This document shows positions 1 through 9,600 of a stretch of 37,706 nt of DNA, piece by piece. The translations under genes and the position numbers were made by a program. The notes below the pieces were generated by a model. The model searched no databases. It was not told where the DNA came from and was given only the letters and a program-made list of their open reading frames with translations. How positions within the stretch are numbered: position 1 is the first letter of the stretch; every line of letters begins with the position of its first letter. Location of the stretch: contig JAMPFJ010000025.1 of NCBI GenBank assembly GCA_023664535.1, positions 1-37,706 of the forward strand, written 5' to 3'. Source of the stretch: Bacteroidales bacterium (lineage in GTDB: Bacteria; Bacillota; Clostridia; Lachnospirales; Lachnospiraceae).

Positions 1-242
1 CCGTCCTTTCCTTAATTTATAATCAAGTTTCGATTCTCACTTCTTAATGTATGGTATTAGAAGTACCGCCACAAAACCACTGGTGTTGTGACTCCCCTCT
101 TAAAATCCCCATCTCACTTCATCGTTCCAAAGCTCCCCCATTTGGTGTAAATTTTCTTCCCCTACCCTCGCAACGTCCCTAATTTCCGTCATTTCCTCTC
201 CTGTCTCTCACTTACGATTTTGTCACTTTTTATCTATACAAA
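1..242. other. Intergenic left edge, no gene supported
   Basis: No convincing gene, RNA or repeat is visible in this AT-rich stretch at the window edge. A short minus-strand reading frame near 100-192 has a purine-rich stretch in front of it, but it is only about 30 codons long and resembles nothing I know. It may be the tail of a decayed gene. Confidence 0.4.
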
Positions 243-273
243 AAGCACAGGCTGATTCATTTCGCCTGCGCTT
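243..273 (-). terminator. Intrinsic terminator of the small acidic-protein gene
   Basis: Two 10-base arms (243-252 and 264-273) pair with one G-U type mismatch around an 11-base loop. Read on the minus strand, the hairpin is followed at once by a run of T. It lies 27 bases beyond the stop codon of the gene at 300-725, so it probably ends that transcript. Confidence 0.75.
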
Positions 274-299
274 CTTTGTTTTCTCTCCGGATATCGTTA

Positions 300-725
300 T
301 CAACTTTTGCTGTGTATGAGCTGCTTTATCGCCTTCTCTATATGTTTATCGGTCGTAAACGGAGAATCCCCCTGTCCTGCGGAAAGTTCCTTCAAATCCT
401 GATTATCAAGGGTAATGACATGTTCCCGCGCACTTTCCGGCACCGGAATAACATATGAGTCCATTTCCTTTTCCAGTTCATTTAGTCTACGCATAATGTC
501 GGTAATCTGGCTTTTACCCAGATTTACTGCCTCAAGCAGTTCATTATAATACTCGGTTATACGCTGGCATTCCGGGATATCCTCATAGATTGTTTCCGGA
601 TCATCTACGATGCCTGACTCATTGCCGTTCTCATAAACATATCTGTTGTCCTTGATATTTCTGTCCAAGAAATTCAGTGTCTGTGTTATCTTTCCTCCTT
701 CAACTGTTATAATGAGTTTTGCCAT
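300..725 (-). CDS. Uncharacterised acidic protein, 141 aa
   Basis: I do not recognise this family. The protein is small, acidic and apparently cytosolic: there is no signal peptide, membrane segment or cysteine motif. The first 20 residues look like a short beta-rich segment (MAKLIITVEGGKI), and residues 60-95 look like a helix or short coiled coil (LNELEKEMDSYV). The start is well supported by a strong AAGGAGG site a few bases before the ATG at 725. The gene has its own promoter (910-938) and its own terminator (243-273), so it is probably transcribed alone. The neighbouring histidine kinase gene ends about 300 bases upstream. Function unknown; coding status is fairly sure because of the ribosome-binding site and the flanking signals. 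Confidence 0.7.
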   Translation of the reverse strand: MAKLIITVEGGKITQTLNFLDRNIKDNRYVYENGNESGIVDDPETIYEDIPECQRITEYYNELLEAVNLGKSQITDIMRRLNELEKEMDSYVIPVPESAREHVITLDNQDLKELSAGQGDSPFTTDKHIEKAIKQLIHSKS

Positions 726-812
726 ACTCCTTCCTCCTTTATTGCTTGTTTCAGGGAATGGCAGTGGACAAACCAGCCTCTCATCTGTGGTGTTCGTTTT
801 ATATAGGTTGAA

Positions 813-896
813 CTACTTTTTCGTATGTTCCTGCTGCACCGCAATAGTCAAATAGACACTAAGTAAAAGCTGGTATTTCATTGCTGCAACATTCAC
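813..896 (-). CDS. Possible leader peptide ORF, 27 aa
   Basis: A short frame starting with GTG at 896 lies between the promoter at 910-938 and the gene at 300-725. It would encode a peptide with a hydrophobic middle (KYQLLLSVYLTIAV) and a basic end. The ribosome-binding site is weak (AAAGG close to the GTG). It could be a leader peptide, a small membrane protein or chance. Confidence 0.2.
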   Translation of the reverse strand: MNVAAMKYQLLLSVYLTIAVQQEHTKK

Positions 897-909
897 CTTT
901 ATATCCTGT

Positions 910-938
910 AGTATACTACGGCATTCCGCATTTTTCAA
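910..938 (-). promoter_or_regulatory. Promoter for the small acidic-protein gene
   Basis: On the minus strand there is a -35 box TTGAAA (938-933), a 17-base spacer and a -10 box TATACT (915-910). The -10 box lies inside a perfect 12-base palindrome, GTAGTATACTAC (908-919), which could also be an operator. The predicted transcript has a leader of about 180 bases before the ATG at 725. Confidence 0.65.
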
Positions 939-1024
939 GCATATTCCACTCTGCAGCAGCACAGCTTTTTACTCATCCCGATACGATTTTACCGGCATAT
1001 CGTTAATCTGCGCATAACTACACT

Positions 1025-2038
1025 CTACAAATCGGAATAACTGTTTTTCGGAAATATTATTTTTACTACCGTCCCCACATCCTCTTCGGAGGACAACTCA
1101 ATCCCCAGACCCAGTTTATCGCATAATTTCCTGCACAGATACAACCCTATCCCTGTTGATTTTTTCCCGGTTCTTCCGTTACTTCCGGTAAAGCTTTTGT
1201 TGAATACTCTTTTCACTTCTTCCGGTTTAATACCTATCCCGTTATCCCTGACGGACAATACAACCTTATCTTTTTTCTCTTCTGCCGAAAAGCAGATTTC
1301 CGCCCTTTCTTCCTTTCTGTATTTGATGCTGTTTTGCATAATCTGATTCAAAATAAAGCAGCACCACTTCGCATCGGTGTAAACCGTCTGCTCCATTTGC
1401 TCCACCCGGATTCCAATCCTTTTGTTAATCAGCGCCTCTTTATTCCGTTTTACCGACTCATTTACCATCTCCTTCAGTCCGCATTTTGTCACATAATAAT
1501 CCTTGTTGACATAGCTGCTTCTGGCATAAAACAGCGCCTGCTCCGTATATTCTTCAATCTCACGAATTTCCTCCCCGATACTTTTTGTGACCTCATTTTT
1601 GTTATTCTCAATAATCATTTTAGAGGTCGCAATCGGCAATTTAATTTCATGAACCCACAGTTCAATATAATCCTTATACTCCGCCTGGATGTGCTTATAT
1701 TCATTTACCTTTTCCAGCATGGATTTGTTTGCTTCCTGTAAAATGTCACACAAAATCTCTTCCTCCAGCAGGCTTGCCGGCTTAAGCATTTCCACAATCA
1801 GATATTTCTCGTCTAAATGTTCGAGTTTTCCCAATGCATCCCGATAGAAATCCTTTTTTATCTGATATTCCCAGAAATTCCCCAGTAAAAATGCAGCGGC
1901 GACGCTAAATAGCAGATAAATACGGAAGAAAATGTTTATCTGGCAGACAAGAAGAAAAATCTCCGCCGTCGCTACGCCCACCGCCAACAGCAGAGCGGTC
2001 CTCCATCGGTCCTGCATATACTTCGTAAATTTTATCAT
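1025..2038 (-). CDS. BceS-like sensor histidine kinase
   Basis: Membrane histidine kinase of the intramembrane-sensing (BceS/BraS) type, 337 aa, close to the roughly 330 aa usual for that family. Two membrane segments lie at about residues 14-34 and 37-53 with almost no extracytoplasmic loop. The phospho-accepting histidine is H130 in the motif HEIKLPIATSK. The ATPase domain shows the N box (LNQIMQNSIKY), the DNGIGI box and the GIGLYLC box. I chose the ATG at 2038 because AGGAGG lies just before it; the longer open frame would overlap the response regulator gene. It follows that gene by 19 bases, so the two form an operon. BceS-type kinases normally signal through a BceAB transporter that detects peptide antibiotics, but no such genes are next to it here. 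Confidence 0.88.
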   Translation of the reverse strand: MIKFTKYMQDRWRTALLLAVGVATAEIFLLVCQINIFFRIYLLFSVAAAFLLGNFWEYQIKKDFYRDALGKLEHLDEKYLIVEMLKPASLLEEEILCDILQEANKSMLEKVNEYKHIQAEYKDYIELWVHEIKLPIATSKMIIENNKNEVTKSIGEEIREIEEYTEQALFYARSSYVNKDYYVTKCGLKEMVNESVKRNKEALINKRIGIRVEQMEQTVYTDAKWCCFILNQIMQNSIKYRKEERAEICFSAEEKKDKVVLSVRDNGIGIKPEEVKRVFNKSFTGSNGRTGKKSTGIGLYLCRKLCDKLGLGIELSSEEDVGTVVKIIFPKNSYSDL

Positions 2039-2057
2039 CTTATCCTCCTCCGGCAAA

Positions 2058-2729
2058 TCAGATTTGCAAAATATACCCCTGCCCCCTTCTCGTTTCAATG
2101 ACATCCTGTAGTCCAATCTCTTCAAATTTTTTACGGATTCGTGCGATATTCACCGTCAGGGTATTATCGTCAATAAACGCTTCACTGTCCCACAAATCGT
2201 TCATCATATCCTCTCTGGATACAATTTTCCCTTTACTTCTGACCAGGCATTTTACGATTTTCAATTCGTTTCCTGTCAGCTCGATTTTGTCATTTCCCTT
2301 TTCCAGCCTGCTCTTGGAAATATTTAAAATAAAGCTTCCACAGTTTATTTTCTCCGACAGCGCCGGATTATTCGTCCGCTTTAATATTGCCGTAATTTTT
2401 GCCAGAAGTATCTGGATATTAAACGGCTTCGTCACATAATCATCTGCGCCGTAGTGCATGGACAGCAGCTCGTCCATCTCGCTGTCCCGACTGGTAATCA
2501 TAATTACCGGTGTATCCGATACCTTGCGAAGCTCCTTTAAAATAAATTCTCCGTCTGTATCGGGCAGGTTGATATCCAGTAAAATCAAATCCACATCCAT
2601 ACGCTCAATATCCGAAAGCGTGTTATCATATTTTTTCAGTCCCTCGGCTTCATATCCGTTCCTGTTCAAAAACAGCGCCAGCTCATTGCGCAGTTTTTCA
2701 TCGTCCTCTGCTATCAGTATTTTCTGCAT
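2058..2729 (-). CDS. OmpR-family response regulator, BceR-like
   Basis: DNA-binding response regulator of 223 aa. The receiver domain has the acidic pair D9/D10, the phosphorylated aspartate D52 in LILLDINLPD and the conserved lysine in TKPFN. The C-terminal winged helix (about 125-223) has the usual OmpR ending, TRRGQGYIL. The start at 2729 is preceded by GGAGG at a spacing of 5; an upstream TTG in frame is less likely because it would place the Shine-Dalgarno inside the gene. It is the cognate partner of the kinase just downstream and probably controls envelope-stress or antimicrobial-peptide resistance genes. It begins only 47 bases after addA ends, so some read-through from the addBA operon is possible. 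Confidence 0.9.
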   Translation of the reverse strand: MQKILIAEDDEKLRNELALFLNRNGYEAEGLKKYDNTLSDIERMDVDLILLDINLPDTDGEFILKELRKVSDTPVIMITSRDSEMDELLSMHYGADDYVTKPFNIQILLAKITAILKRTNNPALSEKINCGSFILNISKSRLEKGNDKIELTGNELKIVKCLVRSKGKIVSREDMMNDLWDSEAFIDDNTLTVNIARIRKKFEEIGLQDVIETRRGQGYILQI

Positions 2730-2776
2730 AAGCACCTCCATCAATTATTCCGCTACCCTGTCTTAACACCTGTATT

Positions 2777-5700
2777 TTAAAATATGCGAATCTCCTTATC
2801 AAGAGCAAAAGAATACAGATAGGTTTCCGACACGGTAAGCCCGGTAAGCTGCTTCAATGTATCCCGGTAATACCGAAGCTGGGTTTTATAACGCTCCGCC
2901 AGCAGTTCCTCCTGTCCCGGTTTAATGTTGTCCGTCTTGTAATCCAGCAGAATAAGCCCGTCTCCTTCCTTAAAATAAGCATCAATGATTCCCTGCACCA
3001 CAACCGGAGTATCGTTTTTTCTCCGACTGGCTTTACCGGTTAACCGCTCTACCGGAACTCCGATGACAAACTGTTTCTCTTTAAGGAGCTCGCCTCGTCT
3101 GGCAGCAAGCCGCATGCGCCTGCCAAGCGGTGAGTCGACAAACGCAAAGAGCTTATCCGCCGTAATAAAAGATGCCGTCTCTTCGGGAATCCGTTTTTCC
3201 CTGCGCATATCCGCCAATGCTTTTTCTGCCTGCTCAAGGTTTTCTATTCCTGCGTTATCTAACATTTCCATGATCTTATGTACCCAGGTACCTTTCTCCG
3301 CCGCATCCATAGACCGCTCTTTGGCAATGAACAACGGAACCGGTATCCGATGATCTTCTCTGGACTCCGGAGAAGGGCTGACCACATCCGAGGGCTCATA
3401 ATCTGTCTCGTAAATCCGCTTAATCTCGGTAACGGATAATTTGGACTTCTGCCCGGTCAGTAACTCATCCGCATATTTCCATGCGAGCTTCTCTTCAATC
3501 TCCTCTTTTCGCATGGCAGGCTTTGTTTTTAACTCATCAAGCCGGCGGGATTTATCCACCTGCCTGTCCAGGGCGGATTGTAAATGCCGGACTGCCAGGC
3601 TTTTAAAATCATATACCTCCATGTGGAAATGAATGTCTATATTCTCCAGCGCCGCAGGCAGATGATACTCCGCAGAAATAATCCCCTCCCCTTTCTTATC
3701 CATTCTCTTCCTTACTTTTTTCATTGTCTCATGAAATACCTTATTCCGGATAAAGGAAGCCGTAATCAAATCCAGATAATTTCCCGCCGTATGCACAATA
3801 CTGTAAGAAATCTTTACGTTTTCTCTTCCTGCCGCCGCTTCATATTTTCTGACCAATGCCGGAACATCCGCCGTCACCCCTGTCATAATCAGTTTTTCCT
3901 TCGCCCTGGTCAGTCCCACATACAGGATTCGCAATTCCTCGGCAATACTTTCCGTCACCGTCAAAGCAGCAAATGCTTTTCTGGTAAACGTATCGTTACC
4001 GCAGCGTTTTTTCGTGTCAATATATTTTGCACCAAGGTAGTAATCCGAATGGATAATCAACGGAGTTTTTGTGTCCATCAGATTAAACCTCTTTCCCGTT
4101 CCGGACAAGAACACCACGGGAAACTCCAGTCCCTTACTCTTGTGGATGCTCATCAATCGGACGACGTCCTCCGTATTTTCCTGCGCCGGGTCGCCTCCCA
4201 GTGAAATTGCCTTCTCCTGCAGCTTATCCACAAACATGAGAAAATCAAAGAGCGTCTGAAATGCACCGTTTTCAAAACGATTGGTTTCCCCCAGAAATAA
4301 GTCCAGATTTCTTATTCTCTGCTTTCCCTCCGGCATTGCCTCCACATAATAATAATACCCGGTATCATAATATATATCCGCCAGAAGCTGCCCGATTGTC
4401 ACATAGGACTTTTTTTCCCTCAGCCCTTCAATCAGCGTAATCATTCCTCTGCACTTCGAGCAAAGGCGCTCCAAAACCCATGCTTTTCCCTCCGGAAGGC
4501 ACTCTGCCATATCCGAAGCATCCTGCTTCTCCGCTAACTGCTTTACCACAGGATAAATGTATTCCTTTTTCTTTTTTTGCTTTTCCATATAGCGTTTAAG
4601 CAAAGCAAGAACCGACAGCTCTTCACTGTCCAGCTTGCCAAAATATCCCCTTAAAACCGCCGCTGTTTCCACATCATTATGGGGATTGTCAATCACCTTA
4701 AGTAAACTTAACACCATACGGATTTCTACCGTATCAAAATAGCCGCTGTCATTTTGTACCTTAACCGGTATATCATGGCTCATTAACACCTCCGAAAAGA
4801 CCTGCTGAAAGCTGGCGGGTGCCCGGAATAAAATCACAATGTCCTTAAGGCACACATCCCTTAGCCGGGGAGCATCATCCGCCCCTGCATGCTCGTCCGT
4901 TATCTGAAGCGGTCTGCTCCCGTCCCGTCCTAACAGCTTCTCAATCCGTTTTGCCACCATAGCGGCTTCCAATTCCATCTTTCCGATGTCCTCTAAATTT
5001 TCGTCCAGATTTTCTTCTTTCCCGCTGCTCATTTCCTCGTCGCCGGCATTTAAAAAATCAAAATCCCTGCTCTCCCCCAGCAGCAGCTCCACGCTGTCGT
5101 CCGGCGTCTCCGGGAATTTTTTCCCCGGTACCAGAGCTTCCTCCTCCTGATACTCAATACCGCCTAAATCTGCGCCCATTATCTGATAAAATATATAGTT
5201 AATGGTGTTTAATACGTTGGCACGGCTCCGGAAATTATTTTTCAGCAGCAGCTTCCGGCAGGCGCTCCCCTCCCCGGCAGTATAACTGTGATATTTTTCC
5301 ATAAACAAATCCGGTCTTGCCATGCGGAAACGGTAAATACTCTGCTTCACGTCTCCCACCATAAACATATTGTTTTTTCCCTGGCTCACCGTGGAAACAC
5401 ATTTTAAAATGGCCTCCTGCAAATAATTACTGTCCTGGTACTCATCAATCAGAATCTCCTTGAAGCCTTCCGACATTTCCCTTCCGATAACACTGGGAAC
5501 CGGCTCCCCCTCTCCGTCATATTTTTCGCAGAGTACCTCCAGGGCAAAATGCTCAACGTCACTGAACTCCAGCAGGCCTTTTTCCAGCTTTGCCTGTAAA
5601 AAGCGTTCCCGGAATACCCCGGTAATCTCCAATATTGCGGCAAGCATCGGTTCCTGCTTTTGAAACTGGTCAAGTACAACAGAGAATGGCAGAGTAAATG

Positions 5701-6631
5701 CACTAAGCAGCGACTGAATCTGTTTTTTATAGGCATCTCTCGCCCTCTTAATCCAATCTGCAATTTCTTCGTCAAATTCACCCTTTTTCCCCCTGCCGAT
5801 ATTGACAAACTTTATCTGCTGTAAATCCCTGAACTGCGAATAAGTTTTTGCCGAAAGGATATCCTCCACCAGGGTAATGTCCGACAGCAGCGCCTTTTCC
5901 ATGTAAAGCGGACCGTCAGCCGCCCTTGCCTGTCCCAATGCTTCCAAAATCTTATCCCTTATTCCCTCTGCGGTATTCCGGATTTCTTTCCTGTACTGCC
6001 TGACAAAAGGAAGCGCAGCAAAATCTGCTTCCGTCTCTATATGTAAATTCGCCTTTGCCTGGCGTATCCATTCCTCCGGACGGGGATAACTGGCGGAGAT
6101 GTCATAGATTTTCAGCATATACTCTTCTACCCGGGAATCTTCCTTATCGGCAGAAAATGCGTCCGAAAAATCCGAAAAATGCAGATTCTTTTCGTAAAAT
6201 TCCTCTATGACCTGCCCTAACACTTCCTCCCTTAACAGACCGATTTCGCCCGCCTCTCCGATACGGATTCCCGGGTCAATCCCCAGGACATGAAAATGCT
6301 CCTTTACCACCTGATAGCAAAAACTGTCTATCGTCATAATATTGGCTTGATGGATATAATTCATCTGTTTAAGGTAATGCTCGTTTTCCGGTTCCCGAAT
6401 CAGCTTTTCTTCAATCGCCTCCGCAATTTTGTCCCGCATCTGTGCAGCAGCTGCCTTGGTAAACGTAACCACTAACAGCTCATCAATATCCAGCGGATTT
6501 TCCCTGTCGGATATCATCCGGATAATCCGCTCCACCAGTACTGCGGTTTTACCGGAGCCTGCCGCCGCCGATACCAGTAAATTACCATTTCCTGCATCTA
6601 TAATTTTTTGCTGGTCCGGTGTCCAGTTCAT
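2777..6631 (-). CDS. addA: ATP-dependent helicase/nuclease subunit A (AddA)
   Basis: Large subunit of the AddAB helicase-nuclease, which processes double-strand DNA ends for RecA-dependent recombination repair and replaces RecBCD in most Firmicutes. The protein is 1284 aa, within the family range. It opens with a Q-motif-like segment and a Walker A motif (AAAGSGKT, K28), has the UvrD-type Walker B motif DEYQDSN near residue 395, motif IV-VI segments such as LMSIHKSKGLEFPVV and LYVGLTRAKEKL, and a C-terminal RecB-type nuclease domain with the catalytic LLDYKTDN. The ATG overlaps the addB stop codon as ATGA, indicating translational coupling. The start has a GGAAGGTGAG site before it. Confidence 0.97.
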   Translation of the reverse strand: MNWTPDQQKIIDAGNGNLLVSAAAGSGKTAVLVERIIRMISDRENPLDIDELLVVTFTKAAAAQMRDKIAEAIEEKLIREPENEHYLKQMNYIHQANIMTIDSFCYQVVKEHFHVLGIDPGIRIGEAGEIGLLREEVLGQVIEEFYEKNLHFSDFSDAFSADKEDSRVEEYMLKIYDISASYPRPEEWIRQAKANLHIETEADFAALPFVRQYRKEIRNTAEGIRDKILEALGQARAADGPLYMEKALLSDITLVEDILSAKTYSQFRDLQQIKFVNIGRGKKGEFDEEIADWIKRARDAYKKQIQSLLSAFTLPFSVVLDQFQKQEPMLAAILEITGVFRERFLQAKLEKGLLEFSDVEHFALEVLCEKYDGEGEPVPSVIGREMSEGFKEILIDEYQDSNYLQEAILKCVSTVSQGKNNMFMVGDVKQSIYRFRMARPDLFMEKYHSYTAGEGSACRKLLLKNNFRSRANVLNTINYIFYQIMGADLGGIEYQEEEALVPGKKFPETPDDSVELLLGESRDFDFLNAGDEEMSSGKEENLDENLEDIGKMELEAAMVAKRIEKLLGRDGSRPLQITDEHAGADDAPRLRDVCLKDIVILFRAPASFQQVFSEVLMSHDIPVKVQNDSGYFDTVEIRMVLSLLKVIDNPHNDVETAAVLRGYFGKLDSEELSVLALLKRYMEKQKKKKEYIYPVVKQLAEKQDASDMAECLPEGKAWVLERLCSKCRGMITLIEGLREKKSYVTIGQLLADIYYDTGYYYYVEAMPEGKQRIRNLDLFLGETNRFENGAFQTLFDFLMFVDKLQEKAISLGGDPAQENTEDVVRLMSIHKSKGLEFPVVFLSGTGKRFNLMDTKTPLIIHSDYYLGAKYIDTKKRCGNDTFTRKAFAALTVTESIAEELRILYVGLTRAKEKLIMTGVTADVPALVRKYEAAAGRENVKISYSIVHTAGNYLDLITASFIRNKVFHETMKKVRKRMDKKGEGIISAEYHLPAALENIDIHFHMEVYDFKSLAVRHLQSALDRQVDKSRRLDELKTKPAMRKEEIEEKLAWKYADELLTGQKSKLSVTEIKRIYETDYEPSDVVSPSPESREDHRIPVPLFIAKERSMDAAEKGTWVHKIMEMLDNAGIENLEQAEKALADMRREKRIPEETASFITADKLFAFVDSPLGRRMRLAARRGELLKEKQFVIGVPVERLTGKASRRKNDTPVVVQGIIDAYFKEGDGLILLDYKTDNIKPGQEELLAERYKTQLRYYRDTLKQLTGLTVSETYLYSFALDKEIRIF

Positions 6632-9600
6632 GCATTCTCACCTTCCTTTTTCAATATCCTGTCCTTCGCTTCCTTTTTTTCCAGATTGGAGCCAATCCGG
6701 TATTCGTTACCGCCCAGCCCCGCTTCAAAGCGGCAGATGCTTTTGTAATCACAAAAATTACACGGGCAGTTATGCTCCCCTTTTTCCGGGTTCATTTCAA
6801 TCCGTCCATGGATAATCTTTTCCCCTATCTCTATCATCTTTTCCCGGACAAATTCCGATATCCGTACCATCTCCTCCGTCGTCACCAGTGCGCCGTTCCT
6901 GGCATCCAGCTCGCCGTCCTTTTTATATCGCACCGGGGTAACCGTTCCGGTTTTCTCATCCATCAGCTCAAGACTTTTTTCCTCTTCATTCACCAGTCCG
7001 GAAAGCCTGCTGCTTTCCACCCGCTTTTGCTCTATTTTATCCTCTTCCGTCTCCTCGATAACAGGGTCGTAAATGCGGTAATAGTACATTCCGGTGGGAA
7101 TAATTTTCTTATCGGGATACTGTCTTTTTAACAGCTCCATCATGACGCTCATGTATACGGTCAGCTGCAGCTGTTTTCCCTCATACATCTTTATATAATC
7201 GATGTCCTTTGCACCCGACTTGTAATCAATCACCTTAAGATAGACGGCGTCCTCCGTCTCTTTCACATCCACCCGGTCCACGATACCGTTTAACTCCATC
7301 TTTATTCCGTCTTCCAATGCCATTGTGATATAGGTAAGCTTATCCTCCGGGGAAAACCGCTTTTCAAAATAAGCCGGCTCCATCCCACCCTGCTCCATGT
7401 GCCGGCAGAGATTTTTAATACTCCGCCTTGCTACTCTGACGAGAACCTCCAGCTGATGGCGGTTACGGTAACTGCTCTCAAATATTGTTTCGTTTTCCTC
7501 CCTCGCCGCCTGCAGGGTCATTGTCTCCACCTGCTCGTCCAGCTGCTTTTCCGTCATTTCTTCCAGTAGGATTTTTCCCTCCTTTACGCCCCTAAAAAAC
7601 CGCTCCATAACGGCATGCAGAATCGTCCCGACATTGTTTGCTTCTATCTTATATTCCTCTCTTTTTGCCACCTTCAGTCCGAATTTTAAAAAGAACTGAT
7701 AAGCGCAGCCCGAATATGTCTCTAACCGTGAAACACTGTGCAGCATATGCTCTCCGTAAAGCTTTCTGGCAATCGCTTTGTCCAGCACGCCTGCCTGATT
7801 ACGGTAAAAATATCCTTCCATTATCCGGCCTGCGATTACCGGATTTCTTTCACCCGTCACATAATACAGCGAGGAATCCTCCATTCTCTCATCCGCAAGG
7901 CTTTCCGCAAACAGGGAAACCAGTTCCTTCTCCGTAGCAGGCAGCATATTTTCCATATCTGCCCTTTTTACGGATATTCCGGGGAAAATCTGAACCATCC
8001 GGTTGACAAAATAAGAAGGTCTTAATTCCGCCCCCTTTTCATCTGCATTCCGATAAGTTATCACCAATTTTTCGGATGCCTGGGTAATTTGCAGATACAG
8101 ATAGAATTGTTGCAAAAATATCTCTTCCTTACTGTCCGGCGCAAGGGAAATGTGCATTTCCTTTAATTGCTTCCTGTCCTTATCCACTAAAATTCCCCTG
8201 CCGGAACCGCCTGGCGGAAGCAGTCCCTCATTTGCTCCTGCCACAAATAATATCCGGATGTGATGCAGTCTGGTCCGCTCCATGTCCCCTATCACTACCT
8301 GGTCCAGTGTGGACGGGATGATTCCCAGCTGTAAATCCGAAATTCCCGCCAGCAAAATCTCAATCAAATGCTCTCTGTCAATCTCTTCCTCACCTAAAAT
8401 ATCCATGGTTTTATCCAATACGGAGATAAATTTATCGTAAACCTGCCCATATGCCTTTGCCTCCCTTAAGCTGCCGCTCTCCTCCATCCGGATACTCCGG
8501 GCATGCAGCCTCTCCGCCATTCTGTTAGTTGACATAAAATCATATAGGGCAATGATGTATTCCTTTGCCCTGGCGGAGGGCTTCAGAAATACCGGAGCGA
8601 TATCCTTGATTCCCTCCATAAACTGTTTTCTGGCGCCGTTGATTTCACGGAGTCCTTTTATCCCTCCCCGAAAGGGCTTTTTCCACCACGAATAACCTTT
8701 TACCCCGTATTTTAACGCATAATTCTCCAGGTTATAGATATCCTCCATGCCAATGGCAAAAAAGCCTGTTTTCAAAAAAGAAAACACGCTGTCGTAAGAA
8801 AAATCCGTGCGAAATAATTCCATTATCATTTTCGCAGTCTCCACAATCGGATTATGGGATAATTCCTCGCTAAAATCAAGGAAATACGGCACCTCCAACT
8901 GTTCCATTGCCCTTTTCCAGATGGCAGACTGTTCCCGTAAATCTCCGGTGATTACCGCAAAATCATGATAGTGATACCCCTCCTCCATAACATACCGTTT
9001 AATGGTCCTGGCAATAAACAACGCTTCCTCCCTGCTGTCCTTTGCCGACACTGCCTCAATCCGCCTAATCTCTTTATCGTATGCCTTAACCGGAAAACGG
9101 AACAACTGACGTTCCATATGGTAAAGCTCCGGCGTTTTCTCCAACCGGTAGTTCTTCACCATTCCCACATGCGGAAGAACTGCAATCCGGTTTTTCTCTG
9201 CAAGTTTACATAATCTGTCAACCGACTGTTTCCCCAGTGCAAACAACCCCTGTTCGCTGTAATCGTTTTTTCCAAAAATATCCTCATCCATGGTAAATGA
9301 AAAATACAGATTTCCGCCAAGCTTCATCAGTTCTTCAAGCACATCATACTGTATCGGGGTAAATCCGGTAAACCCGTCAAAATAAATATCCGCTTCCCGA
9401 AGCATTGCCGACTCTCCCGCCGCCTCCCGAAGCAGCGACAGAACCTGCTCCGCTACCATATAAGAATCCTGCATTGCCTGTTCAAAAGCCGTTAACAGAA
9501 TCTTTAAATCCGACAGCTTATAATAAAGGCTTTTTTCCGAATCCAGCTTTGCCAGCACATCCTCCAGCGTCTTCTGCGTAATCCCGTACTGGTAAAATTC

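Noticed and set aside
100..192. Minus-strand ORF of about 30 codons with a purine-rich stretch ahead
   Set aside because: Too short, resembles no known peptide, and no promoter or terminator supports it.
3584..4204. Plus-strand frame of 206 codons inside addA
   Set aside because: Lies entirely within the clearly coding addA on the other strand; no ribosome-binding site and no protein-like composition.
6619..7131. Plus-strand frame of 170 codons inside addB
   Set aside because: Antisense shadow of addB with no start signals.
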